The notes beneath the pieces are model-generated. The model did no database searches, had not been told where the DNA came from, and saw only the letters and a list, made by a program, of their open reading frames with translations. A stretch of 64,000 nt of DNA from Incurvaria masculella (taxonomy: Eukaryota > Arthropoda > Insecta > Lepidoptera > Incurvariidae), in NCBI GenBank assembly GCA_946894095.1, contig OX335642.1:12039021-12103020 (forward strand), given 5' to 3'. Of the stretch, positions 47,270-56,937 are shown piece by piece; within the stretch, counting starts at the first letter, position 1, and the number at the start of each line of letters is the position of its first letter. A program made the position numbers and the translations under genes.

Positions 47270-47525
47270 TCGCGAATCCGCCGTATGGACAAATTGTGCA
47301 TATTATAATCGAATGGTAAGCCGGGCGCACGTCGTATGCAGTCCAAACATTGCTAGGTATGGATCGACCTAGTGCAGGGAAAATAAAGAAAAAAAAATAT
47401 GTTTTCTCAATAAACGATTTCTGTTCGCGCCCGGCGCGAATGTGCTCTTGAAATTATTTTTTCAAGTTATTTCCCACCTACACAAACACTCCAGTACGTC
47501 TGCGACTGCTATGTTTGCCTATCTA
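47270..47525 (+). repeat. Dispersed repeat E, interrupted copy
   Basis: GGACAAATTGTGCATATTAT and GTACGTCTGCGACTGCTATG, with an unrelated stretch between. Confidence 0.45.
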
Positions 47526-47640
47526 AACGTACGTACGTTTAAGTTAACTATAACTAAATTATTTAAATCAGTTAAGGTATTTTTATTCATTACTATTAGT
47601 CGTGGGCGTTGAATCAACGAACTAGTTGCTTGAACCGTTT

Positions 47641-47975
47641 TTAGGGTTCCGTACCCAAAGGGTGAAAACGGAACCCTATTACTAAGCCTCCGCTGTCCGT
47701 CCGTCCGTCCGTCCGTCCGTCCGTCCGTCCGTCCGTCCGTCCGTCTGTCCGTCTGTCACAGGGCTGTATCTCAGTAACCGTAACAGATAGACAGCTGAAA
47801 TTTTCACGGAGTGTGTATTTATTTTGCCGCTATAAGAACAAATCGGTAAGATTTAGAAATAATTAAAATTAAAGGGGGTCCCCATACAAAAAACGTGATT
47901 TTTTTGTATACATTTTTTTACGATGGTAAGGAACCCTTCGTGTGCGAGTCCGACTCGCACTTGGCCGGTTTTTTT
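47641..47975 (+). mobile_element. TCCG element with expanded (TCCG)n
   Basis: Full length. The microsatellite (about 47695-47745) has around twelve units, against four to six in the other copies. Confidence 0.78.
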
Positions 47976-48484
47976 CTACGTGAACTGTTGTAGTTTTGCC
48001 TTGACAAATCAAATTTGTTTTAATAAATCAACTACATTTGGCGACTTTATATTCATAACGGAGAGCAATGATCAAGTTAGCACTAAAAGGTTGCACCAAT
48101 CGAATCAACTACGGCGTTTACGTTAACTATTTTATCCTTTCAACCATAATGTTTTATAGTTAAATTTTTAACGAACAATTAAAAACAAATAAATGTCAAC
48201 GACCCACGTCGAAGGCCCAATGATTTGGTGACAATAGGCAGGTACATATATGTCGCCGGTAACTTTTGATAGTATTTATAGATTAGTATTTAGTAATTAG
48301 AACTTTAGAAATATCTAATCAGTAAATTCCTTAGAGATTATTGATATATGTACTAGATAAGTAGGTACAGTACATTACTAATAAAATAATGCAGCACTTG
48401 GTGAAAACCAGGCTTAGCTTAATATTTTTCATTGATTCCAAAATTAATTGCATATTTTTAGAATACATCGGATAGGTGATGTGG

Positions 48485-48710
48485 TACTTTAAACTGTAGA
48501 TCCACTTCCTTACTGAATAGTTAGTAGGGTTAATCCCACCCAGATTGGTACTATCGCATTGAAGGAACGCTGGTCGCAGCTGCAATTAAAATGGTCCGTG
48601 TTTTCGACCCAGTTCAATGTAGCTGTGCAATTAAAGGAAGGTCCTGGCATGGCACCTAGTTCCTATGAGGCGTGTTGCGTGCTAATAGCATGACAGTAGA
48701 TGTGGTATTA
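48485..48710 (+). mobile_element. SINE body and 3' half
   Basis: GTAGATCCACTTCCTTACTG, TATCGCATTGAAGGAACGCT, AAAGGAAGGTCCTGGCATGG and GACAGTAGATGTGGTATTA. No head. Confidence 0.7.
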
Positions 48711-49376
48711 TAAAATACTATAAAATGTCTATAAAACAAATGTTTGCACCCCTTTTTGTGATTCGTCCGTTAAGTCCCTGTTTGTTTACATAATTTAATT
48801 TCAACATATAAAGAGACATAATTGTCTTTAATTAAAAAGGTAAGCAAACTTTGAAAAGAGTAAAAAAATATTGTTGGAAGTGGGATTTTTGAAAAAGTTT
48901 TCACCGATCTCAAATTAAAAGAAAACAATGTCATTATCTTTCCTGGCATGTTTTCAATATTTCAATAACATGAAATAATGTTAGGATTTTTATAAATAAT
49001 ACAATCAATAACATCGAGAATGAAATTTTATTTTATGACGTGCCATGATGAAATATGCTGACTCTATGAAAAATGGATAATCGTCCTGAATTCCTTCTAT
49101 TTATAATTTTTCTTATTAGATCATTTAAATCGAAACCTGCATATTGTGATAGTTACATGCAGATGTTGGCAAGGGGAAACGGAAAGATACACAGTACGAG
49201 TAGAACATTCCCAATGTAGACACGGATGGTACATTGTCCTTCGAAATCATGGCCGCACATTTTATTCTTTATTACTACCTACGTACTATTTACATCAATG
49301 GAAATTATTTTAAAAAGGCGGTCGAACGATTTGGGCAATATTGAGCTGATCAACTTTTTCACGCTTGTGCAACATG

Positions 49377-49458
49377 GGTAGCGTGGCCGAGCGGTCTAAG
49401 GCGCTGGTTTAAGGCACCAGTCTCTTCGGAGGCGTGGGTTCGAATCCCACCGCTGCCA
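49377..49458 (+). tRNA. tRNA-Leu-AAG: tRNA-Leu (anticodon AAG)
   Basis: Acceptor arms GGTAGCG and CGCTGCC pair, with one G-U, and leave discriminator A. The D-arm/A-box is GTGGCCGAGCGGTCTAAGG. The anticodon stem CTGGT/ACCAG encloses the loop TTAAGGC, giving anticodon AAG. A long variable arm and the B-box GGTTCGAATCC follow. Class II length (82 nt), no intron, and a downstream T7 run from 49461 acts as the Pol III terminator. It decodes CUU/CUC leucine codons. It stands alone, with no other tRNA within the window. Confidence 0.95.
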
Positions 49459-50654
49459 ACTTTTTTTGTTTTTTTTAAATTTAATTTTGTATTTTTAATT
49501 ATTAATTATTATATTATTTTTTGCATTCTTTGCAATCAAACAGAATAATCTCCATAATTGACCTTAAACTTTTAAATTCTTGTAAAAATTTTATTTCAAC
49601 AGAAAAAATAACTAATCCTCACATGCATATCGATCAAAGGTCAAATCGCTTACTTGCTGTAAGCAAAACCTGCGGTGTACCCAGTGATGGCATAACGCTG
49701 TAAATGATTAGGCCAAGTTTGTAGACACTCAGCACAATTAAAACAGGCAATGCAAAGTTAAGCAAATATTATAAAATAAAAAAACTAAGCAAGTTCGTAC
49801 TTTATCGTGCATTATTATCATTTAAATAACATTTGTATGCTCACAACACCGACTAATCTTCTATCTAATCCTAAACATTGAATCACAACACGGTCTTCCT
49901 AAACTCACCATAACATGGTTGGATGTTTATAATTTCCGACCGAACCGCGACACGTGTGACGTCAAACTGACCAGACAACCTGAGAAATTCGATTTGGCTC
50001 AAAACAGCTGTCTGCCTATGTAGAACTGTATATTTTAAGACAAGCCTACGTAGGTTATGCTATGAATATCGACCGGGGGTTGGCTGCGCAGAAAATGTCC
50101 ATCACTCTGCGCTACCCAAGGCCTTCCGAGGGGTTAACCGTATAAAATGTTCATTTTAAAACCAGTTTGATAATAATAAAAGAAGAAGACAAGTTCAACA
50201 AGGTGAACTGTTTGACAAAAAAGAGCTAAGGGAGACACTACTCTAGAAATAAATGACAATACAACCACGTGTATTCGGTTTTTGGACCAGTTTTCCCGCC
50301 ACTGGGAAGCTCCGTCGCTTCCGCGGAGTCGTATTGACAACTAAGTTCTGTTGGAACTCGTTAGGTGGCGTGCACAATGTTAGGAAAAGGCGAAGCAAAA
50401 TTAAATTTTGCTGAATAAATTTTATTCAGCTCGACGAGCATAGGTTTCGTTACTCGTGCTGCTGAGACTCATAGTTACAAAATTATAATGGTTTTCAGAC
50501 AATACATGTTGTCATGTGCTACGACCCCAGAAATTCTGGTGGTTGCGATAAAGCTATTTTCCAAAAACGATGACAAATCTACTCGTGTTACTAGATTATT
50601 AGATTATTATATGTAGTTCATGAGCTTACGACAGGTAATCGGGTGGAAACTAGT
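49459..50654. other. No gene recognised downstream of the tRNA
   Basis: The Pol III terminator T-run, then AT-rich sequence. A GC-richer patch at 50060-50130 has no identified function. Confidence 0.4.
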
Positions 50655-50886
50655 ACAGCAGGTCTATTCCTGGCATTCAGTAATCAGGAATTCTGAGTCT
50701 AGAAAACCGCTTGTATAGCGATTCTCAAAGCGAGTTTTTCCACGGAAAACCTTGATTTATTACAAAAACTATGCTCCGGAATATTTTCGTCCAGAAAATC
50801 GCTTTGAAAACCGCTACAAGAGCGGTTTTCTAGACTCAGGATTCCTGATTACTTATTACTGAATGCCAGGGAATAGACCAGCTGTT
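50655..50886. mobile_element. Foldback element, ~230 bp
   Basis: The left arm GGTCTATTCCTGGCATTCAG..GAGTCTAGAAAACCGC is inverted relative to the right arm GCGGTTTTCTAGACTCAGG..GAATGCCAGGGAATAGACC. The arms cover about 80 bp each, with small gaps. Confidence 0.7.
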
Positions 50887-50977
50887 CGTTCCACCATAGT
50901 TTCCAAGGAGGAGGGAGGTAGGCTCGTTCTTAATGTACATACACATACACATACATTAAAAAAAACACATACGAGAC

Positions 50978-51390
50978 CTTTTTTATCTAATCTGACATGG
51001 ATGGCTAAAACCACACAAACCGTTATGTTATTAGTTCAATACACCACATTCTCGAAGGAATTAAGTGCCATGCCAGGACCTTCTCTTGATTAACACGTCT
51101 AAATTGAACTGGATGGAAAACATAGACAATTTTTCATTGCCGCTTCGACCATATTTTGCATCCAATGCGATGGTACCTACCCGGGCGGGCTTAAAACCTG
51201 CCACCTAGGAGGGGAATGTGACCTTCGGTTTTACATGGATTCCGCACCATAGAGCAGCTCGCACTCCTGACGAAATGCTCTTATCCAACCCAAAAAGAGA
51301 AAGAAAGTGGTGCATGAACGGGGCGAGGATTTGAACCCAGACCTTTGGTATGCTAGACAAGTTCCTGCGCCACTAGGCTACTAGCCGCTC
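50978..51390 (-). mobile_element. SINE with tRNA-derived head, full length
   Basis: The tRNA-like head (GCGGCTAGTAGCCTAGTGGC, GTCTGGGTTCAAATCCTCGC), linker CTTTCTCTTTTTGGGTTGGA and complete body end in ATCTGACATGGATGGCT-type sequence plus an A-rich/ACATAC tail at 50936-50978. It lies head to head with the next copy. Confidence 0.8.
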
Positions 51391-51429
51391 AAAACTGAGT
51401 AGAGCCCTAATGGAGTCCCTGATGAACCT

Positions 51430-51706
51430 TATGGACACGGGGAACTATATTTGTAGAGGCTAGTGCCTTTCATGCCATAGAGGTTATGGGTTCAAATCGT
51501 TCAAATACTCGCCCCGGTGCACCATGCACCACTTTATTTCTCTTTCTGATTTGGATAAGTCCATTTCATTACGAATACGAGCTGTTTTATGCGAGGTTTT
51601 ATGTGTCGGAACTGATGTTAACAGGCTCCTTTCCCTAATAGGTGGTAGGGTTAAGCCCGCCCGCGTTGATACCAGCAAATTGGATAAAACTATGGTTGAA
51701 ACATGT
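51430..51706 (+). mobile_element. SINE with tRNA-derived head, 3'-truncated
   Basis: Plus orientation: TTGTAGAGGCTAGTGCCTTT, then ATGGGTTCAAATCGTTC, linker TATTTCTCTTTCTGATTTGG, and the body to GGTTGAAACATG, where the family-E repeat begins. Confidence 0.72.
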
Positions 51707-51835
51707 AAGGCGTGTAGCATGTGTGGCATGTAAGTGGTTTAGAAAATTGGAGACAGCGAATCTCATAGTTAGTGCGCTAGATGGCGCACCTCTTTCCTTT
51801 TTGATCGAAGGTTCCAATACAAGGTAAAAACGTTC
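51706..51835 (+). repeat. Dispersed repeat E, 3' part
   Basis: TGTGTGGCATGTAAGTGGTT, AAAATTGGAGACAGCGAATC and GCTAGATGGCGCACCTCTTT match the right half of the 14990-15285 copy. Confidence 0.5.
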
Positions 51836-52261
51836 TAGGATTTATTTGCTATTCTTCTGCGTCCATGTAGATGGCGCTATTGTAGTTCGTTGCTATTTTG
51901 CTACTACTCAAAATAGGAAATTACAAACTATAACTATATTGGCGAGCATTTGTAAAAAGAGGCTTGCATATGTAAGATAATTATGAGGCATAGTACAAAA
52001 AGTTTCAAAAAGTTAGTACAATTTAGTACGTGGACTAGCACCGGACTAACTAACTAAACAACATATAGCCGTATTCAGAGTGGGCAGACTAACTTTAATG
52101 CTCCGGACTAAGCCGGTTTTTGTAAGGTTAGGCCGGTGCTAATCTCGTACTAAGTTTTGACAGGTTCTCTCTGAATACGACTGATGCTATTTAGACCGGC
52201 GAAAATTCCCGTATAAAAATTATTCGGTCCACTCTGAATACTACAATTCTGTCGTATTTTG

Positions 52262-52385
52262 CTAGCGCCAGGTGCCCTGCATCTGCATCGCCAATATCTC
52301 AGTCGCCAAACTTCAACGCCAGTATATGCATCGCCAACATATGCATCGCCAAAATGTATATCGCCGGCAAACCATATGTGGCCAG
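52262..52385 (+). repeat. CATCGCCA minisatellite, left part
   Basis: About 13-17-bp degenerate units such as ATATGCATCGCCAACATATG and CATCGCCAAAATGTATATCG. Confidence 0.65.
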
Positions 52386-52390
52386 AACCG

Positions 52391-52729
52391 GTAGTCTAAG
52401 TTGTCACCTAAATTGGCGTTACGGCAAACCGATCGACTGGCGTTTTCAAATGTATGGAGAAATTGAAGAGCGCGCGCAGCGGGCGTTAAGCGAACTAACA
52501 TTTGCGAGTCCGAGCTTGATTTGACAGCTTACTCAACGTTGCCGTAAATACGTCGACGTTGCCGTTTACGTCCACTCCGCGTTTTCATACAAATCGGAAG
52601 TCCGCGTTTGACTTTGACAGCTTGAAGAAGTAAAACCACAGAATATCTAGTAAAAACTTGTATGGAGTTTGGAGAAAACGCCAGTCGATCGGTTTGCCGT
52701 AAACGCCAATTTCGGTGAGAACTCAGACT
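52391..52729. mobile_element. Long-TIR MITE, copy A (339 bp)
   Basis: Starts TAGTCTAAGTTGTCACCTAA and ends CGGTGAGAACTCAGACTG. About 55-bp inverted ends contain GGCAAACCGATCGACTGGCG. Internal GCGCGCGCAGCGGGCGTTAA is shared with copy B. No open frame of note. Confidence 0.78.
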
Positions 52730-52736
52730 GCCCACT

Positions 52737-53093
52737 CAGAGCTGGTAGTCTGAGTTCTCACCTAAATAGGCGTTACGGCAAACCGATCGACTGGCGTTTT
52801 CAAATGTATGGAGAAATTGAAGAGCGCGCGCAGCGGGCGTTAAGCGAACTAACATTTGCGAGTCCGAGCTTGATTTGACAGCTTACTCAACGTTGCCGTA
52901 AATACGTCGATGTTGCTGTTTACGTTCACTCCGCGTTTTCATAGAAATCGGAAGTCCGCGTTTGACTTTGACAGCTTGAAGAAGTAAAACCACAGAATAT
53001 CTAGTAAAAACTTGTATGGAGTTTGGAGAAAACGCCAGTCGATCGGTTTGCCGTAAACGCCAATTTAGGTGAGAACTCAGACTACCAGCTCTG
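52737..53093. mobile_element. Long-TIR MITE, copy B
   Basis: Same element directly next to copy A in the same orientation. The inverted ends extend outward to CAGAGCTGGTAGTCTGAG. The arms are nearly perfect over roughly 60 bp. Confidence 0.8.
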
Positions 53094-53590
53094 GCCCCAG
53101 GTGCGTAGCCAGCGACGAAGCTGCGGCTGCGCTGTACATGCATCGCCAATGAGTTGCCCATATATCCTTCTCCAATATCTGCATCGCCAACATATGCATC
53201 GCCACCGACGCATCTGCGGTCTAAGCGCAGATTCGTCGCCAACGACCAGAGGCGCATATGCATCGCCAATATATCCATCGCCGGTGACCCATCTGCGGTC
53301 CAGCCGCAGATACATCGCTGGCGATTCAGCTGCGGACCCTTTGCAAATCCGTCGCCAGTACATGTGAGGGTGCGAAGGAGTATGGTGGGGCGGGACAACT
53401 CCTCCGGTCCTTGGCGACGTATCGGCGGCCCAGCCGCAGCTTCGTCGTTGGCGACGCACCTGCGGCCGGGCCGCATTCCCCGGCGATGAAGAAATTGACG
53501 ATGCATATGTTGCCGATGCACATATTGGCGAGATAGATAGTGGCGATGCAGATATTAGCGGTGTACATATGGAGTACTCTAGCGCCAATT
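53094..53590. repeat. CATCGCCA minisatellite, inverted halves
   Basis: Left half (53094-53365) has TGCATCGCCAACATATGCAT units and CTGCGG../..CCGCAG pairs. Right half (53400-53590) has the same units inverted (GGCGATGCAGATATTAGCGG). Open frames up to 212 codons on both strands are products of the repeat. Confidence 0.65.
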
Positions 53591-53725
53591 TAATATATGT
53601 TCAAGCGTGGAGAATCGAGTGATTAAGGTTGGTATTCGATTATGACGTCATTTGCAGGTTCTGCACGCCCATATTCGCCTGATAGTTGATTTCATAGCTG
53701 TTTGGTTATAATTGGCATCAGAGTG

Positions 53726-53783
53726 ATCAGTCTGAGTTCTCACCTAAATTGGCGTTTACGGGCAACTGATCGACTGGCGTTTT
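53726..53783. mobile_element. Isolated long-TIR MITE terminus
   Basis: GTCTGAGTTCTCACCTAAAT to CGACTGGCGTTTT matches one end only, immediately before the Jockey RT fragment. Confidence 0.65.
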
Positions 53784-53784
53784 C

Positions 53785-54560
53785 CGTAAAAACGTCAAAC
53801 TGTTTGCGGACGACTGCGCGTATTTCGCCTCATCGCGCCGGGCGGATAGCCTCAAAAATGCAGCGGTTTCTGGACCTGCTACCTGAGTGGCTGGATAAAT
53901 GGAGGATGGCCGTTAACGTCGGGTAAAAGGCCTCCATCGTAACTGGCCAACAGCGCACATACCCACGCAATCTGCAGCTCCGAGGTCAGGGCGTAGAGTG
54001 GCAATCCTCAGTACGCTACCTCGGCTGTACCATCGACCGGGCACTTCGCATGACGCCTATGGTGAATCATGTCATCTGACAAGCAAAGGCGGCACGCGCT
54101 CTCCTGAGACCGGTCATCTCACCAAGACTGCCGTTGCGAGCGAAGCTGAGGATCTACAAAACGTACGTCCGCTCGCGACTCACTTATATGAAGCCCCAGC
54201 ATGGTATGTGCTAAGCTCAGCCACTCAGAAGAAGAGAATCCAGGTCCAGCAAAACGTCACCCTCCGCATGATAGTGGGGGCCGGGCGCTACGTCAGAAAT
54301 GACGTAATCGCCAACGACGTGGAGATGCCACCGGTGGAGGAATTTATTGTGTAGCTTGCGCGCCGCATGTTTGAGCGCGCCGATGCTTCACCACATCCAC
54401 ACCTCACCAATCTTTCCCCCCTGCACGCACGGCCGCCCTAAGGACGCCCGCTGCCCCGAGAGCTGCTGCTGCACTCCCCGTCGTTCGACCAGGAATGAGG
54501 TGGTTGAATGCAGCGCCTGCCCGATGGCTCGATGAAATGATGCCCAGCCCGCCGCTAGCT
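53785..54560 (+). pseudogene. Jockey-clade LINE reverse transcriptase fragment, decayed
   Basis: Reading across several frames gives LFADDCAYFASSRRADSL (the FADD catalytic motif of the RT palm), QRFLDLLPEWLDKWRMAVNV, WQSSVRYLGCTIDRALRM, KAARALLRPVISP and LRIYKTYVRSRLTY. These are in the order found in Jockey ORF2 C-terminal halves. Frameshifts and stops (for example TAA near 53924 and TGA near 54078) break it. The 5' part is missing. Its left edge abuts a MITE terminus at 53726-53783. Confidence 0.85.
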
Positions 54561-54670
54561 CATAGCGGCTGACCAAGGACCGGCACTGCAGAGCATGCCG
54601 AGAAGCAGTCCGGGGCAGTTCTTGCGGTTCGTTCAGATTTCACTTCCAGGCCCAAATTTGGTATGTCCAG

Positions 54671-55431
54671 AATGTTTTGCCAAATTCTGTGAATTGTTAT
54701 CAATTGGTAATAAAAATATGCAGCGGTGTACATTATCCACTCTGATCTACGTGTTAACACTAGTGAGTAATCGAGAAAAAACTAGGCCAAATGTCATTCC
54801 ACTCCCTTTCCAAACGACCAAGTAGTAGCTGTAGGGGCGTTCTTCTCTAAAATTAATAACATAACCAATACATAAAATTAACTGTGCCATGGAGAATCTG
54901 ATACAGATTAATAATTTAAATCCCTTATGTCTTTATAGTAGTGGGAATACTAAAAGAACGGACTTTTTAATTTTGTCAAGCGAAAACCGTCATTGCCTTC
55001 CGCGTCGACGGAATTAAAAAAATTGACTCAGTCCGTCCCTGCACGTCGACTGCACTGATATCCCCGCTCCTCTCATCTAACAGTCTTTCCCTGAATTCGT
55101 GAGTAGGCGGACGTGCGTCGCTGCGAGCCGAGGTATTTATAATCTCGCTGTTCGAAAAGTACTTTGTCACAGTTCATCCATCATTACAATCCAGCGATTT
55201 AAAAGGCTATTAAGAGTTTCCTATTTTTGATAAATACCAGTTTGAATCCATTTTAAGTTTAATTGCATGTAATACCTCTACTTTACAGTTTAGGTACACG
55301 GTACACTCGTAATTTACAATTATTTACGAAAACATCATTCCTTTCCAAATCATTACCTTCCATTTTCAGGAAATATGCTATAGATGGTAATGATGCCCTT
55401 TGGAAAGGAATGACCATTTTCACCAACCACC
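54671..55431. repeat. 761-bp direct tandem duplication, copy 1
   Basis: AATGTTTTGCCAAATTCTGT to TTTTCACCAACCACC. Identical by eye to copy 2, including two 64-codon antisense frames. It contains an imperfect hairpin (55335-55359 against 55386-55413). Confidence 0.9.
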
Positions 55432-56192
55432 AATGTTTTGCCAAATTCTGTGAATTGTTATCAATTGGTAATAAAAATATGCAGCGGTGTACATTATCCA
55501 CTCTGATCTACGTGTTAACACTAGTGAGTAATCGAGAAAAAACTAGGCCAAATGTCATTCCACTCCCTTTCCAAACGACCAAGTAGTAGCTGTAGGGGCG
55601 TTCTTCTCTAAAATTAATAACATAACCAATACATAAAATTAACTGTGCCATGGAGAATCTGATACAGATTAATAATTTAAATCCCTTATGTCTTTATAGT
55701 AGTGGGAATACTAAAAGAACGGACTTTTTAATTTTGTCAAGCGAAAACCGTCATTGCCTTCCGCGTCGACGGAATTAAAAAAATTGACTCAGTCCGTCCC
55801 TGCACGTCGACTGCACTGATATCCCCGCTCCTCTCATCTAACAGTCTTTCCCTGAATTCGTGAGTAGGCGGACGTGCGTCGCTGCGAGCCGAGGTATTTA
55901 TAATCTCGCTGTTCGAAAAGTACTTTGTCACAGTTCATCCATCATTACAATCCAGCGATTTAAAAGGCTATTAAGAGTTTCCTATTTTTGATAAATACCA
56001 GTTTGAATCCATTTTAAGTTTAATTGCATGTAATACCTCTACTTTACAGTTTAGGTACACGGTACACTCGTAATTTACAATTATTTACGAAAACATCATT
56101 CCTTTCCAAATCATTACCTTCCATTTTCAGGAAATATGCTATAGATGGTAATGATGCCCTTTGGAAAGGAATGACCATTTTCACCAACCACC
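55432..56192. repeat. 761-bp direct tandem duplication, copy 2
   Basis: Begins at the base after copy 1 ends. The right boundary (CCACC/ATGTTT) shares ATGTTT with the left start, so microhomology-mediated or replication-slippage duplication is plausible. It lies 700 bp upstream of the GCNA-like gene. Confidence 0.9.
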
Positions 56193-56249
56193 ATGTTTAT
56201 TTCACCACACCATGGGTTATCTAGGATATATTTCTAATAAAAACTGTAA

Positions 56250-56600
56250 AAAAATATAGTATCCAACAATTAAGTGCAAGAGCCCAAAGATATTTAGTAA
56301 AAAGATGGCGGAAAAACAGTCAAAAGAAGAAAAAATACAGCAGGAAGAACTTGAAAAAAATTGCTTCATGACTCACCACCTGAAAGCCAAAATGATCCTG
56401 AGGCTAACGTCGGTTCCTGAACCTTAGCCTGACATCCCAGAACCTGACCACCAAGCTGTTCAAGATTAAAAAAATGCAGAATCCTCTACTTCGACGAGGT
56501 ATGTACAAGCACCACGATATACTAAATCCGTATTCTCTTCTGCCCTGCGCAAATTAGGATACCGAGCAGCAAAACTATTAAAGCCCTACAGACTGAAGTG
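56250..56600 (+). other. Possible decayed coding remnant upstream of GCNA-like gene
   Basis: Short frames such as LSARAQRYLVKRWRKN and SALRKLGYRAAKLLKPYRL, rich in basic residues, occur with stops between them. They resemble broken coding sequence, perhaps transposase, but I do not recognise the family. Confidence 0.25.
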
Positions 56601-56900
56601 TTAAAATTAAAATTAAAAAAAACTTTACAACTAAACTGACACCTCTAATCGCAATAGTAATCGCAGCTGCAAATTGCAAAATTTCCATGCCCTTCATTGC
56701 AAAAAATGCAAACAACAGCTCTTGCCGTTCCTTTATTTTTTCTGTGAAGAAAAAATAAACATGTCAATCAATATCGAACGTCACTTACCGTAATTTTCAA
56801 ATTCACCAACGGTTACATATTTTACAGATATTTCTAGAGGTTTATTTGGATTGTTTTCATATTTTTATTAACCTTTCTAGTCGAATATACAGATATTTCG

Positions 56901-56937
56901 ATGGAGCCTGCAGGCACTCAATCGGCGTTGAAGGGTC
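56901..56937 (+). CDS. GCNA: GCNA-like exon 1 (candidate start)
   Basis: The ATG at 56901 begins MEPAGTQSALKG plus one base before a GTAAGT donor at 56938. The base at -3 is T, so the initiation context is weak. A CTTTCTAG acceptor-like sequence ends at 56880 and the frame stays open back to it. The exon could therefore begin at 56881, with the true start in an unseen upstream exon. Confidence 0.6.

Noticed and set aside
47695..47745. CRISPR-like array
   Set aside because: A (TCCG)n microsatellite with no spacers, in a eukaryotic genome.
51360..51390. Functional tRNA genes at the SINE heads
   Set aside because: Acceptor and anticodon stems do not pair; only A- and B-box-like words remain.
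52883..53521. 212-codon open frame, the longest on the minus strand of this region
   Set aside because: It runs through a MITE and the CATCGCCA minisatellite, with equally open frames on the opposite strand; repeat-generated.
53998..54354. 118-codon open frame
   Set aside because: An out-of-frame reading through the decayed Jockey reverse transcriptase, not a host gene.
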